Positions 50,162 through 62,087 are shown, counted from the stretch's first letter. The stretch: 64,000 nt of DNA from Sphingomonas jaspsi DSM 18422 (GCF_000585415.1 NZ_KK073876.1:136810-200809), one strand, 5' to 3'. Notes: a model not told the origin generated them from the letters alone. Translations and numbers: made by a program.

Positions 50162-53152
50162 CTAGAAAGAGTAGCGCAGGCCCAGAGCGTAGCGGGCGTA
50201 GCCCGGGATCACGAACGTGACGTTGTTCGTGGTCCGCGAATAGCCGCGACGGTTGCTGCCGGTGAGGTTGATGCCTTCGGCGAAGACCGTGAGGCCCTTG
50301 CGGAACTCATAGCTCGCGCTCGCATCGACCTGGCCATAGGCTTCGACATAGCTCGGATCCTGGCCGTAGCCCGACAGGAACTTGTCGCGCCAGTTGTAGG
50401 CGACACGCGCCTGGAACCCGTTCTTGTCGTAGAACAGCACGGCGTTGGCGCTGTCCGACAGGCCCGAAATCGCAAACTGCGGCGAGCCCACCGGCAGGCT
50501 GTTGTCGAACTTGCCGCCGCCACGAACGCGGGTGTAGTTCAGGATCACGCCGAAGCCGGTGTCCCAGAAGCTGTGCTGGATAGCCGCTTCGATGCCGTGG
50601 AGCTTCTGAATGATGTCGCCGTTGACCTGCGTCGACAACTGAAAGTTGATCAGCGGATCTTCCGGCAGCGCAAAGATGTCGCCGGTCGTGTGACCTTGGC
50701 TGTCGGTGCCGGTGGCATTGGTCGAACCCGGATAGTTGGCGAAGATGTAGTCGCGGATCTGTTCCGACGTTGCGCCCGCACCGAGGGCCGCCACGGCCGC
50801 CAGGTAGCGCGGACCGCCGATCGGCGTCCTCAAACCGGCCAGGTTGGTGCTGGTCACTTGGTCAAAGATGAAGTTGCTGACCCGCTTGCGGAAGTAGCCG
50901 AGCGACACGTAGCTCGCCGGGCCGTAATACCATTCGGCCGACAGGTCGATGTTCTTCGACTTGTAGGGCAGCAGGCCCGGGTTGCCCGCCGAGGCGAGGC
51001 CGCCGGTGGCGCGCAGTTCGTTGTAGGTGAGCGCGCCCATCTGCGAATAGTTCGGCCGGGCGATCGTGTGGCTGTACGACGCACGAAGCTTCACGTCCTT
51101 GATCGGCGACATGTCGAAGTCGACGTTCGGCAGCCATTCCTTGTAGCTGCCCTTCAGCGAAGCAGCACTAGCGTTGTTGCCGTAGAGGAACGAGAATTCG
51201 TTGGCCGAAACCCATGCCGTATTGTCTGGCGTCTGCGAAAGGCCCGTCGAATTGATCCGGGTCTTCTCATAGCGCAGACCGAGCGTCAGGTGCGCCGGAT
51301 TGCCGAACAGGTCGAACTTGTTGTTCAGCTGAACGTAGGGCGCCAGCGTGCGCTCCTTAATCCGGCTGTCGACGCGGGTATAATCGGCAAGACAGGTCGG
51401 ACCGCCGTTGCAGGCGCCGAAGGTTTCAATGAACGTCTTAGTCAGTGCATCGGTGTCGAAGTAGAGGAACGCCGGCAGGATGTCGCCGTTCGCGCCCTTC
51501 AGCCCACCGAACAGGTCCGACGTCTTGATGGACGAGAAGATGTCATCTGGGACGTAGTAGGAAAGCGGCGGATTGCCGGCCGCCGGCACCAGCGGCTGCG
51601 CGCCGCCCCACGAAGCCTGTTCGAACACGCCGAACGCCGAACGCACGCCATTGTCGGTATAGGACACGCCGAAATCGAGGCTATCGAGGAAGCTGGTGTC
51701 GAAATCGTAACGGCCGCGGCCCTGAGCCTGCCAGATTTCGTCGCGGAAATAGCCGTTGCGATAGGAGTTGCCCGTCGCGAAATAGCCGGCCGGGTCGAGC
51801 GTATCGACACCGGTCGCTTCGTTATAGTTGATCTGCGGCAGGTAGGTGGTGAAGTCGATCCGCTTTTGCGTCGCGCCGAAGATGGCGGCCTGGACCGACT
51901 GGCTCGACCCATATTTGCTGGCCGGCAGCGAACGCGCAGTCGAACGGTGTCCGTCGAATTCCAGCGTCAGGCGGTCGGTCGGTTCCCACTTGGCGTTGAG
52001 GCCGAGCGAGTTGTTGAGGTTCTTGTTGGCCGTTTTCGCGCCTTCCAGCGCGATGTCGGTCGGCGACGCATAGTCGTCCTGGAAGTACAGCGGCGGTGCC
52101 GGATTGCCCTTGTCCCAGCCGCTGCTGAGCGCCGCACGCGCGAACCACAGGCCGACGCGATGCTTGTCGGCACGGACCTTGTTACGGCTGTGCGTGAAGT
52201 CGACGGTGAAGGTCAAGTTGTCGACCGGGCGAACCTGCAGCGTGGCCTGGCCGTTGATCCGCTGACGGTCGAGATCCATGAACGAATAGCCCATGGTGAT
52301 CGGGGTCTGGACCACGGCGCCATCGTCCGGCGCGGGGTTGGCATTGCCATAGGCCCAGCTGCCGCCAGGCGCCTGGACGGTCGCCCACGATTGATAGAGC
52401 ACGTCGGCCGCATTTTCGGTCGACTTGCGGCGCTGGTAGCTGCCCGAAATGGCGATCCCGACCTTGCCGTCGGCAAAGGTGTCACTGAACACGCCCGACA
52501 GTTCCGGCGCTGCCTTCGACCCTTCGCGGCGAGAGGAATCATAGACGCCCTTGACCGAGAAGCTGCCCTTGCGACCCGGCGCATCGAGCGGGCGCGTGGT
52601 CTTGATGTTGATCAGCGAGCCGATGCCGCCCGAAGGAACGGTCGCACGGCCCGACTTGTAGACTTCGAGGCCGGCAATGCCTTCAGAAGCGAGGTTGCCG
52701 AAGTCGAACGCACGGCTCGACGGCGCGCTCACGCCGTCGCCCAGGGTCGAGGTCGGCATCTGGCGGCCATTGAGCGTGACGAGGTTGAATTCCGGACCGA
52801 AGCCGCGGACCGTGACATACTGGCCTTCGCCGTTGGCGCGGTCGATCGACACGCCTGTGACGCGCTGCAGCGATTCGGCGAGGTTGGAGTCGGGGAATTT
52901 GCCGATGTCTTCGGCCGAAATCGCATCGACGATGCCCTGCGCGTTGCGCTTGACGTTCTGCGCGCTGCGGAGCGAGGCGCGGATGCCGGTGACGACGATG
53001 TCCTGGCTCGACGATTCCGGCGCCGGCGCCGCGGTGGCGTTATCGCCTTCAGCGGCCTGATCTTGCGCATAAGCGGCCTGAGGCGCCACCAGCGCCAGCA
53101 TCGAGACACCGATTGCCAACCCGGCCAGCGAACGCTCGCGAATCACGGACAT
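50162..53152 (-). CDS. TonB-dependent receptor for glycan uptake
   Basis: A 996-residue outer-membrane receptor. The signal peptide ends APQAAYAQ. A plug domain follows: DIVVTGIRASLRSAQ as TonB-box-like segment, ISAEDIGKFPDSNLAESLQR, and YVTVRGFGPEFNLVTLNGR. The barrel ends in YALGLRYSF with the C-terminal Phe. This is the long Caulobacter/Xanthomonas-type receptor used for carbohydrate import. It heads the minus-strand glycan locus, and a palindrome with AACGTT core lies 54 bp before the start. Likely ligand is a beta-glucan oligomer, inferred from the GH3 gene. Confidence 0.93.
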   Translation of the reverse strand: MSVIRERSLAGLAIGVSMLALVAPQAAYAQDQAAEGDNATAAPAPESSSQDIVVTGIRASLRSAQNVKRNAQGIVDAISAEDIGKFPDSNLAESLQRVTGVSIDRANGEGQYVTVRGFGPEFNLVTLNGRQMPTSTLGDGVSAPSSRAFDFGNLASEGIAGLEVYKSGRATVPSGGIGSLINIKTTRPLDAPGRKGSFSVKGVYDSSRREGSKAAPELSGVFSDTFADGKVGIAISGSYQRRKSTENAADVLYQSWATVQAPGGSWAYGNANPAPDDGAVVQTPITMGYSFMDLDRQRINGQATLQVRPVDNLTFTVDFTHSRNKVRADKHRVGLWFARAALSSGWDKGNPAPPLYFQDDYASPTDIALEGAKTANKNLNNSLGLNAKWEPTDRLTLEFDGHRSTARSLPASKYGSSQSVQAAIFGATQKRIDFTTYLPQINYNEATGVDTLDPAGYFATGNSYRNGYFRDEIWQAQGRGRYDFDTSFLDSLDFGVSYTDNGVRSAFGVFEQASWGGAQPLVPAAGNPPLSYYVPDDIFSSIKTSDLFGGLKGANGDILPAFLYFDTDALTKTFIETFGACNGGPTCLADYTRVDSRIKERTLAPYVQLNNKFDLFGNPAHLTLGLRYEKTRINSTGLSQTPDNTAWVSANEFSFLYGNNASAASLKGSYKEWLPNVDFDMSPIKDVKLRASYSHTIARPNYSQMGALTYNELRATGGLASAGNPGLLPYKSKNIDLSAEWYYGPASYVSLGYFRKRVSNFIFDQVTSTNLAGLRTPIGGPRYLAAVAALGAGATSEQIRDYIFANYPGSTNATGTDSQGHTTGDIFALPEDPLINFQLSTQVNGDIIQKLHGIEAAIQHSFWDTGFGVILNYTRVRGGGKFDNSLPVGSPQFAISGLSDSANAVLFYDKNGFQARVAYNWRDKFLSGYGQDPSYVEAYGQVDASASYEFRKGLTVFAEGINLTGSNRRGYSRTTNNVTFVIPGYARYALGLRYSF

Positions 53153-53460
53153 TAAACCCCTCCCTAATTTGATCGCGTCTATGGCGATTTGGCTTGGTGA
53201 TGATTGTGAACGTTCACTTTGTCAACGCGCCGTAACATTCTCGCAGTGCATTGGGCGTGCACTGTTGCGCCAATAGCGCACCTCTTTCAAATGCGTCGGA
53301 CGCGCGGTTGTTTGGCCGCATGGTCGTGATGACTGCGTCATTTTCACATCACTTTGAAGCAAAAGCATCGGACATCCGGCTATTCGAATTTTCGCGATGG
53401 AATTGGAACGACGTTCTGCCATTCATCGCGCACCCAGTTTTGGTATCAGGGGGAATATTG
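53153..53460. other. Divergent promoter region of the TonB receptor
   Basis: A 308-bp gap between divergent starts. It contains the LacI-like operator at 53206-53217 and the ribosome site AGGGAGGGG directly before the receptor ATG on the minus strand. On the other side GGGGGAATATTG precedes the lipoprotein start. No coding frame is convincing. Confidence 0.5.
53206..53217. promoter_or_regulatory. Putative LacI-family operator before the TonB receptor
   Basis: A perfect 12-bp palindrome GTGAACGTTCAC with central AACGTT, 54 bp before the receptor ATG, where it could overlap the promoter. It shares the core with the site before the GH3 gene, and a LacI gene lies in the same locus. Confidence 0.65.
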
Positions 53461-53967
53461 ATGAAATCTGTTAATGGTCTTGCGGTCGCTGTTGCCGCCA
53501 TCATGCTTAGCGGCTGCGCCACCGTCATGAACGGGACCAAGGTCGACTATGAAACCAAGTCGGAGCCCAACGGCGCCACGGTGAAGTTCTCGAACGGGTC
53601 GACCTGCACCACGCCGTGCACGCTCAACCTGCGCCGCAAGGACGATCTTCGCGCCGACATCAGCCTTGCCGGGTACAAGCCGACCTACGTGCTGATCCAG
53701 TCGAAGCTCGGCGGCCAGTCGTTCGGCAACATCATCCTTGGCGGCGGCGTCGGCGCCATCGTCGATGGTGCCAACGGTTCGTCCAACCGCCTTTATCCGC
53801 GTCCGCTGATCGTCCGCCTGGCGCCCGAAGGCTCGAGCGGCGAAGCCGTGCTGCTCGACGCCAAGGGCAATGTCGTGTCGACCGTCAAGGCGCACAACGA
53901 CAAGGTTCGCGTCGACGTCGCCAAGACGATCGGCCCGAAGCTGGCTGGCCTCGAAGACCCGCAATAA
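53461..53967 (+). CDS. PEGA-like lipoprotein of unknown function
   Basis: A 168-residue lipoprotein: MKSVNGLAVAVAAIMLSGC with the lipobox LSGC. The mature part resembles PEGA-type surface domains (NGATVKFSNGSTCTTPCTL, then SLAGYKPTY), with a CxxxC pair that may form a disulphide. A Gly-rich hydrophobic stretch (NIILGGGVGAIVDGANG) follows near residue 98. The start ATG at 53461 has GGGGGAA upstream. It ends with a strong terminator at 53988, so it is monocistronic. No specific function is suggested by the neighbours. Confidence 0.8.
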   Translation: MKSVNGLAVAVAAIMLSGCATVMNGTKVDYETKSEPNGATVKFSNGSTCTTPCTLNLRRKDDLRADISLAGYKPTYVLIQSKLGGQSFGNIILGGGVGAIVDGANGSSNRLYPRPLIVRLAPEGSSGEAVLLDAKGNVVSTVKAHNDKVRVDVAKTIGPKLAGLEDPQ

Positions 53968-53987
53968 GCCGGCTTGAGGTTTTGAGG

Positions 53988-54019
53988 GGGCGGGGTGCCG
54001 ATCGGCGCCCCGCCCTTTT
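53988..54019 (+). terminator. Intrinsic terminator after the lipoprotein gene
   Basis: Stem GGGCGGGG (53988-53995) with CCCCGCCC (54008-54015), extended inside by GCC/GGC around a GATC loop, and followed by TTTT. Confidence 0.88.
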
Positions 54020-54115
54020 CGTTGTTTGCAGAACCTGCGGCCCATCCGTGCGCCGCTGTCGCAGGCCGGTAACCGTCAGTCGGGCAGGGGCGAATGGACG
54101 GGACAGGAGATGCTG

Positions 54116-54841
54116 ATGATCCGGTCCATAGCCCTGACGACGTTAATCGGCGCCGCTGCGCTCGGCGCTAGCTTGAAAAGCCAAAATGCCGGCCCAGTGA
54201 AAACTGCCAGCAGTTCTGGTGGCCTGAGCGTGATCGAGCTTTATGAAAGCCAGGGGTGCAGCAGTTGTCCCCCGGCGATCCGCAATGCCAACGCGCTGGC
54301 CGATCGCAAGGACATGCTGGTCCTGACCTTTTCGGTGACCTACTGGGACTATCTGGGGTGGAAGGACATATATGGCCAACCCGCTTTTACCCAGCGCCAG
54401 CACGACTACGCCAACGGCTCGGGTCGCTCGCGGGTCTCCACTCCGCAGATGATCATTAATGGGCGGACCGCGCTGGTCGGCGACCGCCCGGACGAAATCC
54501 GCGCAGACCTTGCCAAGACCGGCCGTATCCCGACCTTGTCCGTGACAAGTACCAACCCCGGCACCATTAGCCTGCGGTCGAGCGGCAAGCCGCAAGGGCG
54601 GTCGGACGTCTGGCTCGTCCGCTACGATCCTCACAGCCTCAATGTGCCCATCCGATCGGGCGAAAACGCCGGCCGCACGATCGCGCATCGGAACGTGGTA
54701 TTCGGTCTCAAGAGGCTGGGCGGATGGGACGGTTCCGCCCGGACGTTCGATGTTCCTGCGGCAGGTCGACCCGGCCTCGCCGAAGCGATCCTCGTGCAAG
54801 CACCAAACGGCGGACCGCTGCTGGCGGCGGCGAAGCTCTAA
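54116..54841 (+). CDS. DUF1223 thioredoxin-like exported protein
   Basis: A 241-residue protein. The N-terminus MIRSIALTTLIGAAALGASL is a signal peptide or anchor. The DUF1223 hallmark VIELYESQGCSSCPPA carries a CxxC at the end of the first strand, as in thioredoxin folds; VTYWDYLGWKD and RSRVSTPQMIINGR follow in family order. Start 54116 is preferred over an ATG 6 bp upstream because GGAG then sits at correct spacing. Possible redox role in the periplasm; partners unknown. Confidence 0.87.
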   Translation: MIRSIALTTLIGAAALGASLKSQNAGPVKTASSSGGLSVIELYESQGCSSCPPAIRNANALADRKDMLVLTFSVTYWDYLGWKDIYGQPAFTQRQHDYANGSGRSRVSTPQMIINGRTALVGDRPDEIRADLAKTGRIPTLSVTSTNPGTISLRSSGKPQGRSDVWLVRYDPHSLNVPIRSGENAGRTIAHRNVVFGLKRLGGWDGSARTFDVPAAGRPGLAEAILVQAPNGGPLLAAAKL

Positions 54842-54859
54842 GGCAATCGAAAAGAAAGG

Positions 54860-54949
54860 TGGCGGAGACGGAGGGATTCGAACCCTCGATACAGTTTCCC
54901 GTATGACGCTTTAGCAAAGCGTTGGTTTCAGCCACTCACCCACGTCTCC
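54860..54949 (-). tRNA. tRNA-Ser (anticodon GCU)
   Basis: A 90-nt class II tRNA. The acceptor stem GGAGACG pairs with CGTCTCC, followed by G and an encoded CCA. The anticodon loop TTTGCTAAA gives GCU (plus-strand positions 54913-54915), reading AGC/AGU codons. A long variable arm (ATACGGGAAACTGTAT) identifies tRNA-Ser, and the T arm is GAGGGTTCGAATCCCTC. Confidence 0.97.
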
Positions 54950-55093
54950 GCAGCGGCATCGGCGCGGGCTGTAGCCTAGGCTTTTTCAAGGTTCAACCGC
55001 CCTTGTCGAACAAAGTGAACCGCCAATGCCGTTGTAGACGTGAAACGAAATCCAACGTCGAACATTGTACCGGTGTTACAGGGGATGCCGACG

Positions 55094-55861
55094 ATGTCAG
55101 ATGTTCTGGATAGCCGCACGATGGATCGGCTCGAACAGGCCTATAGCGACAACAGACTGCTGGCGACCTTTCCGGACGATCTGCGTGGCGCGCTCGACGG
55201 GCGCCTCGAGGTTATCGACCTGGACGTCGGCGACGTCGTGCTCCGCCGCGGCCAGCAGGTATCCTACTCGACCTTCCCGGTCGGCCCGACGATGGTGTCG
55301 CTGATCGTCGACCTCGAGGACGGTCGGTCGGTCGAAGTGGCGTCGATCGGCCGCGAGGGCGCGGTCGGCGGGATCATCAGCTGCGGCAACATCCCTGCCT
55401 TTTCGCGTGCCGAGACGATGGTCGCAGGGCCCGCGGTGCGCGTCCCGCTCGACGTCGTGGAGGAAGCCAAGTCGGGTTCGGGCCACCTGCGCAACCTGTT
55501 CTGCCGCTACGCCGACTATCTGCTGGCCCAGATCATGCAGACCGTCGCCTGCAACAGCTTCCACCCGATCGAGGCGCGCGCCGCGCGTTGGCTGCTGACC
55601 GCGATGGACCGGGCCGGCAGCCGGCTCGAGCTGACGCAGGAATCGCTGGCCGGGCTGCTGGGGGTTCAGCGCACGACGGTCAATGCCGTCGCCAGGCAGT
55701 TGCAGGACGACGGGCTGATCAGCACCCGTCGCGGCGTCATCCATGTGCATGACCGCGAAGGGCTCGAGCGCATCTCTTGCGAATGCTACGACCGGGTCGA
55801 GCATTTCTTCGGTGACATGATCGGGCCGGGCGGCACCGGCCGCGGTCGAGGCTGCGACTAG
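55094..55861 (+). CDS. Crp/Fnr-family transcriptional regulator
   Basis: A 255-residue regulator: an N-terminal cyclic-nucleotide-binding-like barrel (residues ~20-140, [13 protein letters not shown]) and a C-terminal winged helix with [20 protein letters not shown] as recognition helix region. The phosphate-binding cassette of true cAMP receptors and the Fnr-type cysteine cluster are not seen, so the signal is unknown. Start 55094 ([10 protein letters not shown]) was preferred to an ATG 9 bp upstream because of GGGG spacing. It converges on pyrC, sharing a CTAG for both stops. Confidence 0.88.
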   Translation: MSDVLDSRTMDRLEQAYSDNRLLATFPDDLRGALDGRLEVIDLDVGDVVLRRGQQVSYSTFPVGPTMVSLIVDLEDGRSVEVASIGREGAVGGIISCGNIPAFSRAETMVAGPAVRVPLDVVEEAKSGSGHLRNLFCRYADYLLAQIMQTVACNSFHPIEARAARWLLTAMDRAGSRLELTQESLAGLLGVQRTTVNAVARQLQDDGLISTRRGVIHVHDREGLERISCECYDRVEHFFGDMIGPGGTGRGRGCD

Positions 55862-56877
55862 TCCTGGATGCGCCAGCCGAAGGCCGAGCCCGCGCCATAA
55901 GGCACCACCTCGCCTATCCGATCGGGCACGATTTCCCCGCCACGCACCAGCGTCATCAGTTCATCGTTGATCGGCAGGCCGTAAAAGGCCGGCCCGTTCA
56001 GGCTGGCGAATGCCTCCAGCCGGTCGAGGGCGCCATCCTCGTCGAATACCTGGGCATAGGCTTCGATCGCGAACGGCGCGTTGAACAGGCCGGCGCAGCC
56101 ACAGCTCGATTCTTTGGCGCCCACCACATGCGGCGCGCTGTCGGTGCCGAGGAAGAACTTCGGATTGCCGCTGACTGCCGCGGCCCGAACGGCCAGGCGA
56201 TGCTCCTCGCGCTTCACCACCGGCAGGCAGTAGGCGTGAGGCCGCAGCCCGCCCTGGAACAGCGCATTGCGGTTGAGCATCAGGTGCTGCGGGGTGATGG
56301 TGGCGCCGACATTGGCGGGCGCATCGGCGACGAACTGCGCGGCCTGCTTGGTGGTGATATGCTCGAACACCACCTTCAAATCGGGGAAGTCGTGGACCAG
56401 CGACGCGAGCACGCGGTCGATGAACACCGCTTCGCGATCGAACACGTCGACGTCGTGGCTCGTAACCTCGCCATGGACGAGCAGCGGCATGCCGATCGCC
56501 TGCATCCGTTCCAGCGCCGCCCAGATGTTGCGGATGTCGGTGACGCCGCTATCGCTGTTGGTGGTCGCGCCCGCCGGATAGAGCTTGGCCGCGACCCACA
56601 CCCGTTCGGCATGGCCGCGCGCCAGCTCGTCGCCGCTGGCCTTGTCGGTGAGGTAGCAGGTCATCAGCGGCGTAAAGCCCTCACCTGCTGCCGCGACGAT
56701 CCGGTCGCGGTAAGCCGAGGCCTGTTCGACGGTCGTGACCGGCGGGACGAGGTTGGGCATGACGATGGCGCGCGCGAACTGGCGCGCGGTATAGGGCGCG
56801 ACAAGCTGCAGCATCTCGCCGTCACGAAGATGCACATGCCAGTCGTCGGGCCGGCGGATGGTGATTGTATCGGTCAC
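55858..56877 (-). CDS. pyrC: Dihydroorotase
   Basis: Cyclises carbamoyl-aspartate in pyrimidine synthesis. The 339-residue class II (E. coli PyrC-like) enzyme has [12 protein letters not shown] with two metal His, [10 protein letters not shown], the carbamylated Lys region in [28 protein letters not shown] and LGTDSAPH. Start is a GTG at 56877. It is divergent from ygfZ with 22 bp between starts. Confidence 0.96.
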   Translation of the reverse strand: MTDTITIRRPDDWHVHLRDGEMLQLVAPYTARQFARAIVMPNLVPPVTTVEQASAYRDRIVAAAGEGFTPLMTCYLTDKASGDELARGHAERVWVAAKLYPAGATTNSDSGVTDIRNIWAALERMQAIGMPLLVHGEVTSHDVDVFDREAVFIDRVLASLVHDFPDLKVVFEHITTKQAAQFVADAPANVGATITPQHLMLNRNALFQGGLRPHAYCLPVVKREEHRLAVRAAAVSGNPKFFLGTDSAPHVVGAKESSCGCAGLFNAPFAIEAYAQVFDEDGALDRLEAFASLNGPAFYGLPINDELMTLVRGGEIVPDRIGEVVPYGAGSAFGWRIQD

Positions 56878-56899
56878 GCGGGCTCCTTAGCTAAAGGGC

Positions 56900-57598
56900 A
56901 TGGCCGCGACTACCCTCACCGACCGCGCAATCATCCGCCTTAACGGCGAGGACGTTCGTGGCTTCCTGCAGGGCCTCGTCACCAGCGACGTCACGAAGGC
57001 GCTTCCGGTCTGGGCAGGATTGCTCACGCCCCAGGGCAAATGCCTGTTCGACTTCATCGTCTGGGCCGACGGCGACGACCTGCTGATCGATTGCGAAGCG
57101 GAGCAGGCCGACGCGCTGGCGAAGCGGCTGACCATGTATCGCCTTCGCCGCCCGATCACGATCGCGCGCGATGACAGCGTCGCCGTTCATTGGACGAAGG
57201 ACAGCGGCGATCCCGGCGTGTCCGATCCGCGCTTGTTTGACTTGGGTTGGCGATGGCTCGGCCCCGCCGACGAAGCCGCGACCGGTTGGCTGGAACATCG
57301 CCTGCGCCTCGGCGTGTGCGAAGGCGCGGCGGAACTGGGCGACCTGCTCTGGCTCGAATGCAACGCGGTCGAGCTGAACGGCGTCAGCTTCACCAAGGGC
57401 TGCTTCGTCGGGCAGGAGAACACCGCGCGGATGAATTGGCGGCAGAAGGTCAATCGGCGGCTGGTCGTGGTCGAAGGCGATGGCGGCGAGCGCACACGCA
57501 TCGCCTATCCCGACCTGGGCCTGTCGGTCGTCCACTCCCGCGTGGACGATATTCCTGCTAATGCCATCCGGCCCGACTGGCTTCAGACGACCGCGTAA
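56900..57598 (+). CDS. ygfZ: Folate-binding Fe-S cluster repair protein YgfZ
   Basis: A 232-residue tetrahydrofolate-binding protein of the GcvT-like family that helps maintain certain iron-sulfur enzymes. The signature KGCFVGQE (K-G-C-x-x-G-Q-E) is intact in SFTKGCFVGQENTARM. The N-terminus DRAIIRLNGEDVRGFLQGLVT is the usual GcvT-like start. Its end overlaps the 3' end of the convergent cyclase gene by 16 bp. Confidence 0.92.
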   Translation: MAATTLTDRAIIRLNGEDVRGFLQGLVTSDVTKALPVWAGLLTPQGKCLFDFIVWADGDDLLIDCEAEQADALAKRLTMYRLRRPITIARDDSVAVHWTKDSGDPGVSDPRLFDLGWRWLGPADEAATGWLEHRLRLGVCEGAAELGDLLWLECNAVELNGVSFTKGCFVGQENTARMNWRQKVNRRLVVVEGDGGERTRIAYPDLGLSVVHSRVDDIPANAIRPDWLQTTA

Positions 57599-58242
57599 GC
57601 GCGGACGGGGAAGGTCCCCATCCCTTTGACCTTGGGCGGCACCGCGTGGAAGCGGAAGCCGCTGTCGGGTAGCGTCGTGAGGTTGGTCATATGCTCGCCG
57701 ATTGGGATGTCGGCGCCCAGCAATGTCGTGTGCACCGGTCGCGCGCGCGTTCGCGTATCGTCGATATTGTGACTGTCGATCCCGACGAAGGCGGCGCCAT
57801 TGGCCGCCAGCCAGTCGGCCGCTTCGGGCGTCAGATAGGGGTCGTTGCCGTAGTAAGTTTCGGTTTGCCAATGTACGTCCCATCCGGTGGCGACGAGCAC
57901 TGCCTTGCCGCGCACGTCGAGCCCTTCGAACGCCGCGACGTCGACCGCCAGCCTCTGCTCGAACGGGGCGCGCACCAGCACCCCTTCAAGGTCGGCGAGC
58001 GAGGCGAGTGGAAGCTCGCTCAAGTCCTTGCCGTCAGCATAGCGATGGAACGGGCTGTCGACGTAGGTGCCGGTGTTGGCGACCATGTCGATGCGGCCGA
58101 TCTGGAAGGTCGAGCCGTCGTCATAATTGGCCGCCGACGCCTCGCGCGTCCAATAGTCGCACAGGTGCGGACCGGGCAGGCCCTTGAAGGTGACCATGCC
58201 CTCTTCGATCACATGACTCAGATCGACGAGCTTACTCGACAT
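57583..58242 (-). CDS. Cyclase-family hydrolase (kynurenine formamidase-like)
   Basis: A 219-residue member of the family with KynB. The start at 58242 gives MSSKLVDLSHVIEEGM. The metal-binding block is NTGTYVDSPFH; in KynB it is HTGTHxDxPxH, so the first two His are Asn and Tyr here, while Asp and the last His remain. Later motifs FVGIDSHNIDD and a GAD(I/V)P segment are normal. This variant may bind metal differently or act on another substrate. It overlaps the DUF4304-like gene by 11 bp and belongs to the aconitase operon. Confidence 0.82.
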   Translation of the reverse strand: MSSKLVDLSHVIEEGMVTFKGLPGPHLCDYWTREASAANYDDGSTFQIGRIDMVANTGTYVDSPFHRYADGKDLSELPLASLADLEGVLVRAPFEQRLAVDVAAFEGLDVRGKAVLVATGWDVHWQTETYYGNDPYLTPEAADWLAANGAAFVGIDSHNIDDTRTRARPVHTTLLGADIPIGEHMTNLTTLPDSGFRFHAVPPKVKGMGTFPVRAYAVV

Positions 58243-58777
58243 TGGTCCCGTGCCTTTCGACCATTTGTGCAACCAGCTTCTGGTACTTCTCGCTGTGAGC
58301 GTCGGCGCGCCGTCCGTCTTTCGGTGGCGGGATGCGGACCGTCTTGGTCAGCCACGGCAAGCCGAAGCGCTTCAGGTCGTCGGCAATCTCTGCAGCGACC
58401 GCCGCACAGTCGGCATCGTCGCCCCCATCATAGCTGTACCAAAGGTCGCCGCGCACTTCGGTCAGATCGCCGATGCGCTTCATGCTTCCCGGAGCGACAA
58501 GCATCGCGACACCCTCTTCGCCTTCGAAACGCCGCATCATGCGACGCTCTCGCGATTGCAGGTCCCCATCGAACGGCGCCATGAGGCTCGACAAAGTCAC
58601 TGTCATCTGGCTCGCGCGGGTGACGTTGTAGCGGGACTGCTGGAACTGGACGCCGTCGACGCGACGACCGCGGTGGCGAAGCCAGGTGCGCGACCCCTTG
58701 GGCTTGAAACCGGCTTCCTTGAGGATCGAACCCACCTTGTCGTCGAGGGCCAGCTGGATTGCGCTCTTCTTGGCCAC
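58232..58777 (-). CDS. DUF4304-like hypothetical protein
   Basis: A 181-residue soluble protein (MAKKSAIQLALDDKVGSILK). The beginning (LKEAGFKPKGSRTWLRH, VQFQQSRYNVTRASQMTV) matches the DUF4304 pattern of a short helix plus strands with Gly-Phe-x-x-x-Gly. No catalytic residues or targeting signal are evident. It lies 12 bp after the small membrane protein gene and overlaps the cyclase gene. Confidence 0.65.
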   Translation of the reverse strand: MAKKSAIQLALDDKVGSILKEAGFKPKGSRTWLRHRGRRVDGVQFQQSRYNVTRASQMTVTLSSLMAPFDGDLQSRERRMMRRFEGEEGVAMLVAPGSMKRIGDLTEVRGDLWYSYDGGDDADCAAVAAEIADDLKRFGLPWLTKTVRIPPPKDGRRADAHSEKYQKLVAQMVERHGTNVE

Positions 58778-58789
58778 GGTCGCTTCCTC

Positions 58790-59050
58790 TTATTTCGTCG
58801 GCGCGCTTTTGCCGCGAATACTCCACAATGCCACTAATCCGATTCCGGCCCAGATGATGTTGAGCACAGCCGAAGGCATCGCGCCATGCCACCAGCCGTT
58901 GGCGATGAAGCCGAGCGCGCCGACCACGTTCATGCCCTGGTAGACGTAGCTCTTCGCATCGACCTTGCCCGCCGTCAGCAGCGCATAAGCGCCAAGGATC
59001 AGCCCCGCGCCGATCCAGCCGACGATATCGATGATGAGTGCCAGCGTCAC
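58790..59050 (-). CDS. Small membrane protein (CBU_0592-like)
   Basis: An 86-residue protein with three predicted membrane helices (LIIDIVGWIGAGLILGAYAL, VYQGMNVVGALGFIANGWWH, AVLNIIWAGIGLVALWSI). The pattern matches the CBU_0592 family of unknown function. The start is a GTG overlapping the GFA gene stop (GTGA). Confidence 0.75.
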   Translation of the reverse strand: MTLALIIDIVGWIGAGLILGAYALLTAGKVDAKSYVYQGMNVVGALGFIANGWWHGAMPSAVLNIIWAGIGLVALWSIRGKSAPTK

Positions 59051-59408
59051 ATGCTCGCTCCGTCATTATGCTGCACCGGCAGCCCCTCGATCAGCGCGGG
59101 ATCGAGCAGGCGCGCATTGACTCCCATACGGTCCGGGCGCGGCATGTCGGCGTAGGGCCATTCGTCGAGCAGCGTCCAGTGGGTCAGGATGCCGCAGGTC
59201 TTGCACCGCCACATGGTCATGCAGGGCGGCTCGGCCATGTCGCTGCGGACATAGCCGTCGACCGCGCCGCGCACCGCGACTTCGCCGTCGCGGTAATAGA
59301 CGCCCATGAAGCCGCTCTTGCGACAGATCGAGCAGTTGCACTGGAGGATTTCCTCCGGCGCACGGGGTAGTTCCAGCTCGACGCCGCCGCAATGGCAGCT
59401 GGCGATGA

Positions 59409-59412
<4 letters not shown>
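59047..59412 (-). CDS. GFA / CENP-V family zinc protein
   Basis: A 121-residue protein of the family named after glutathione-dependent formaldehyde-activating enzyme. [20 protein letters not shown] and [12 protein letters not shown] give the usual zinc-binding cysteines. Start is a GTG overlapping the aconitase stop (GTGA). Enzymatic activity of most family members, including this one, is unproven. Confidence 0.9.

Positions 59413-62087
<2,675 letters not shown>

Noticed and set aside
50573..53155. 860-codon plus-strand frame opposite the TonB receptor
   Set aside because: Shadow of the receptor gene; product is Arg/Val-rich without any domain.
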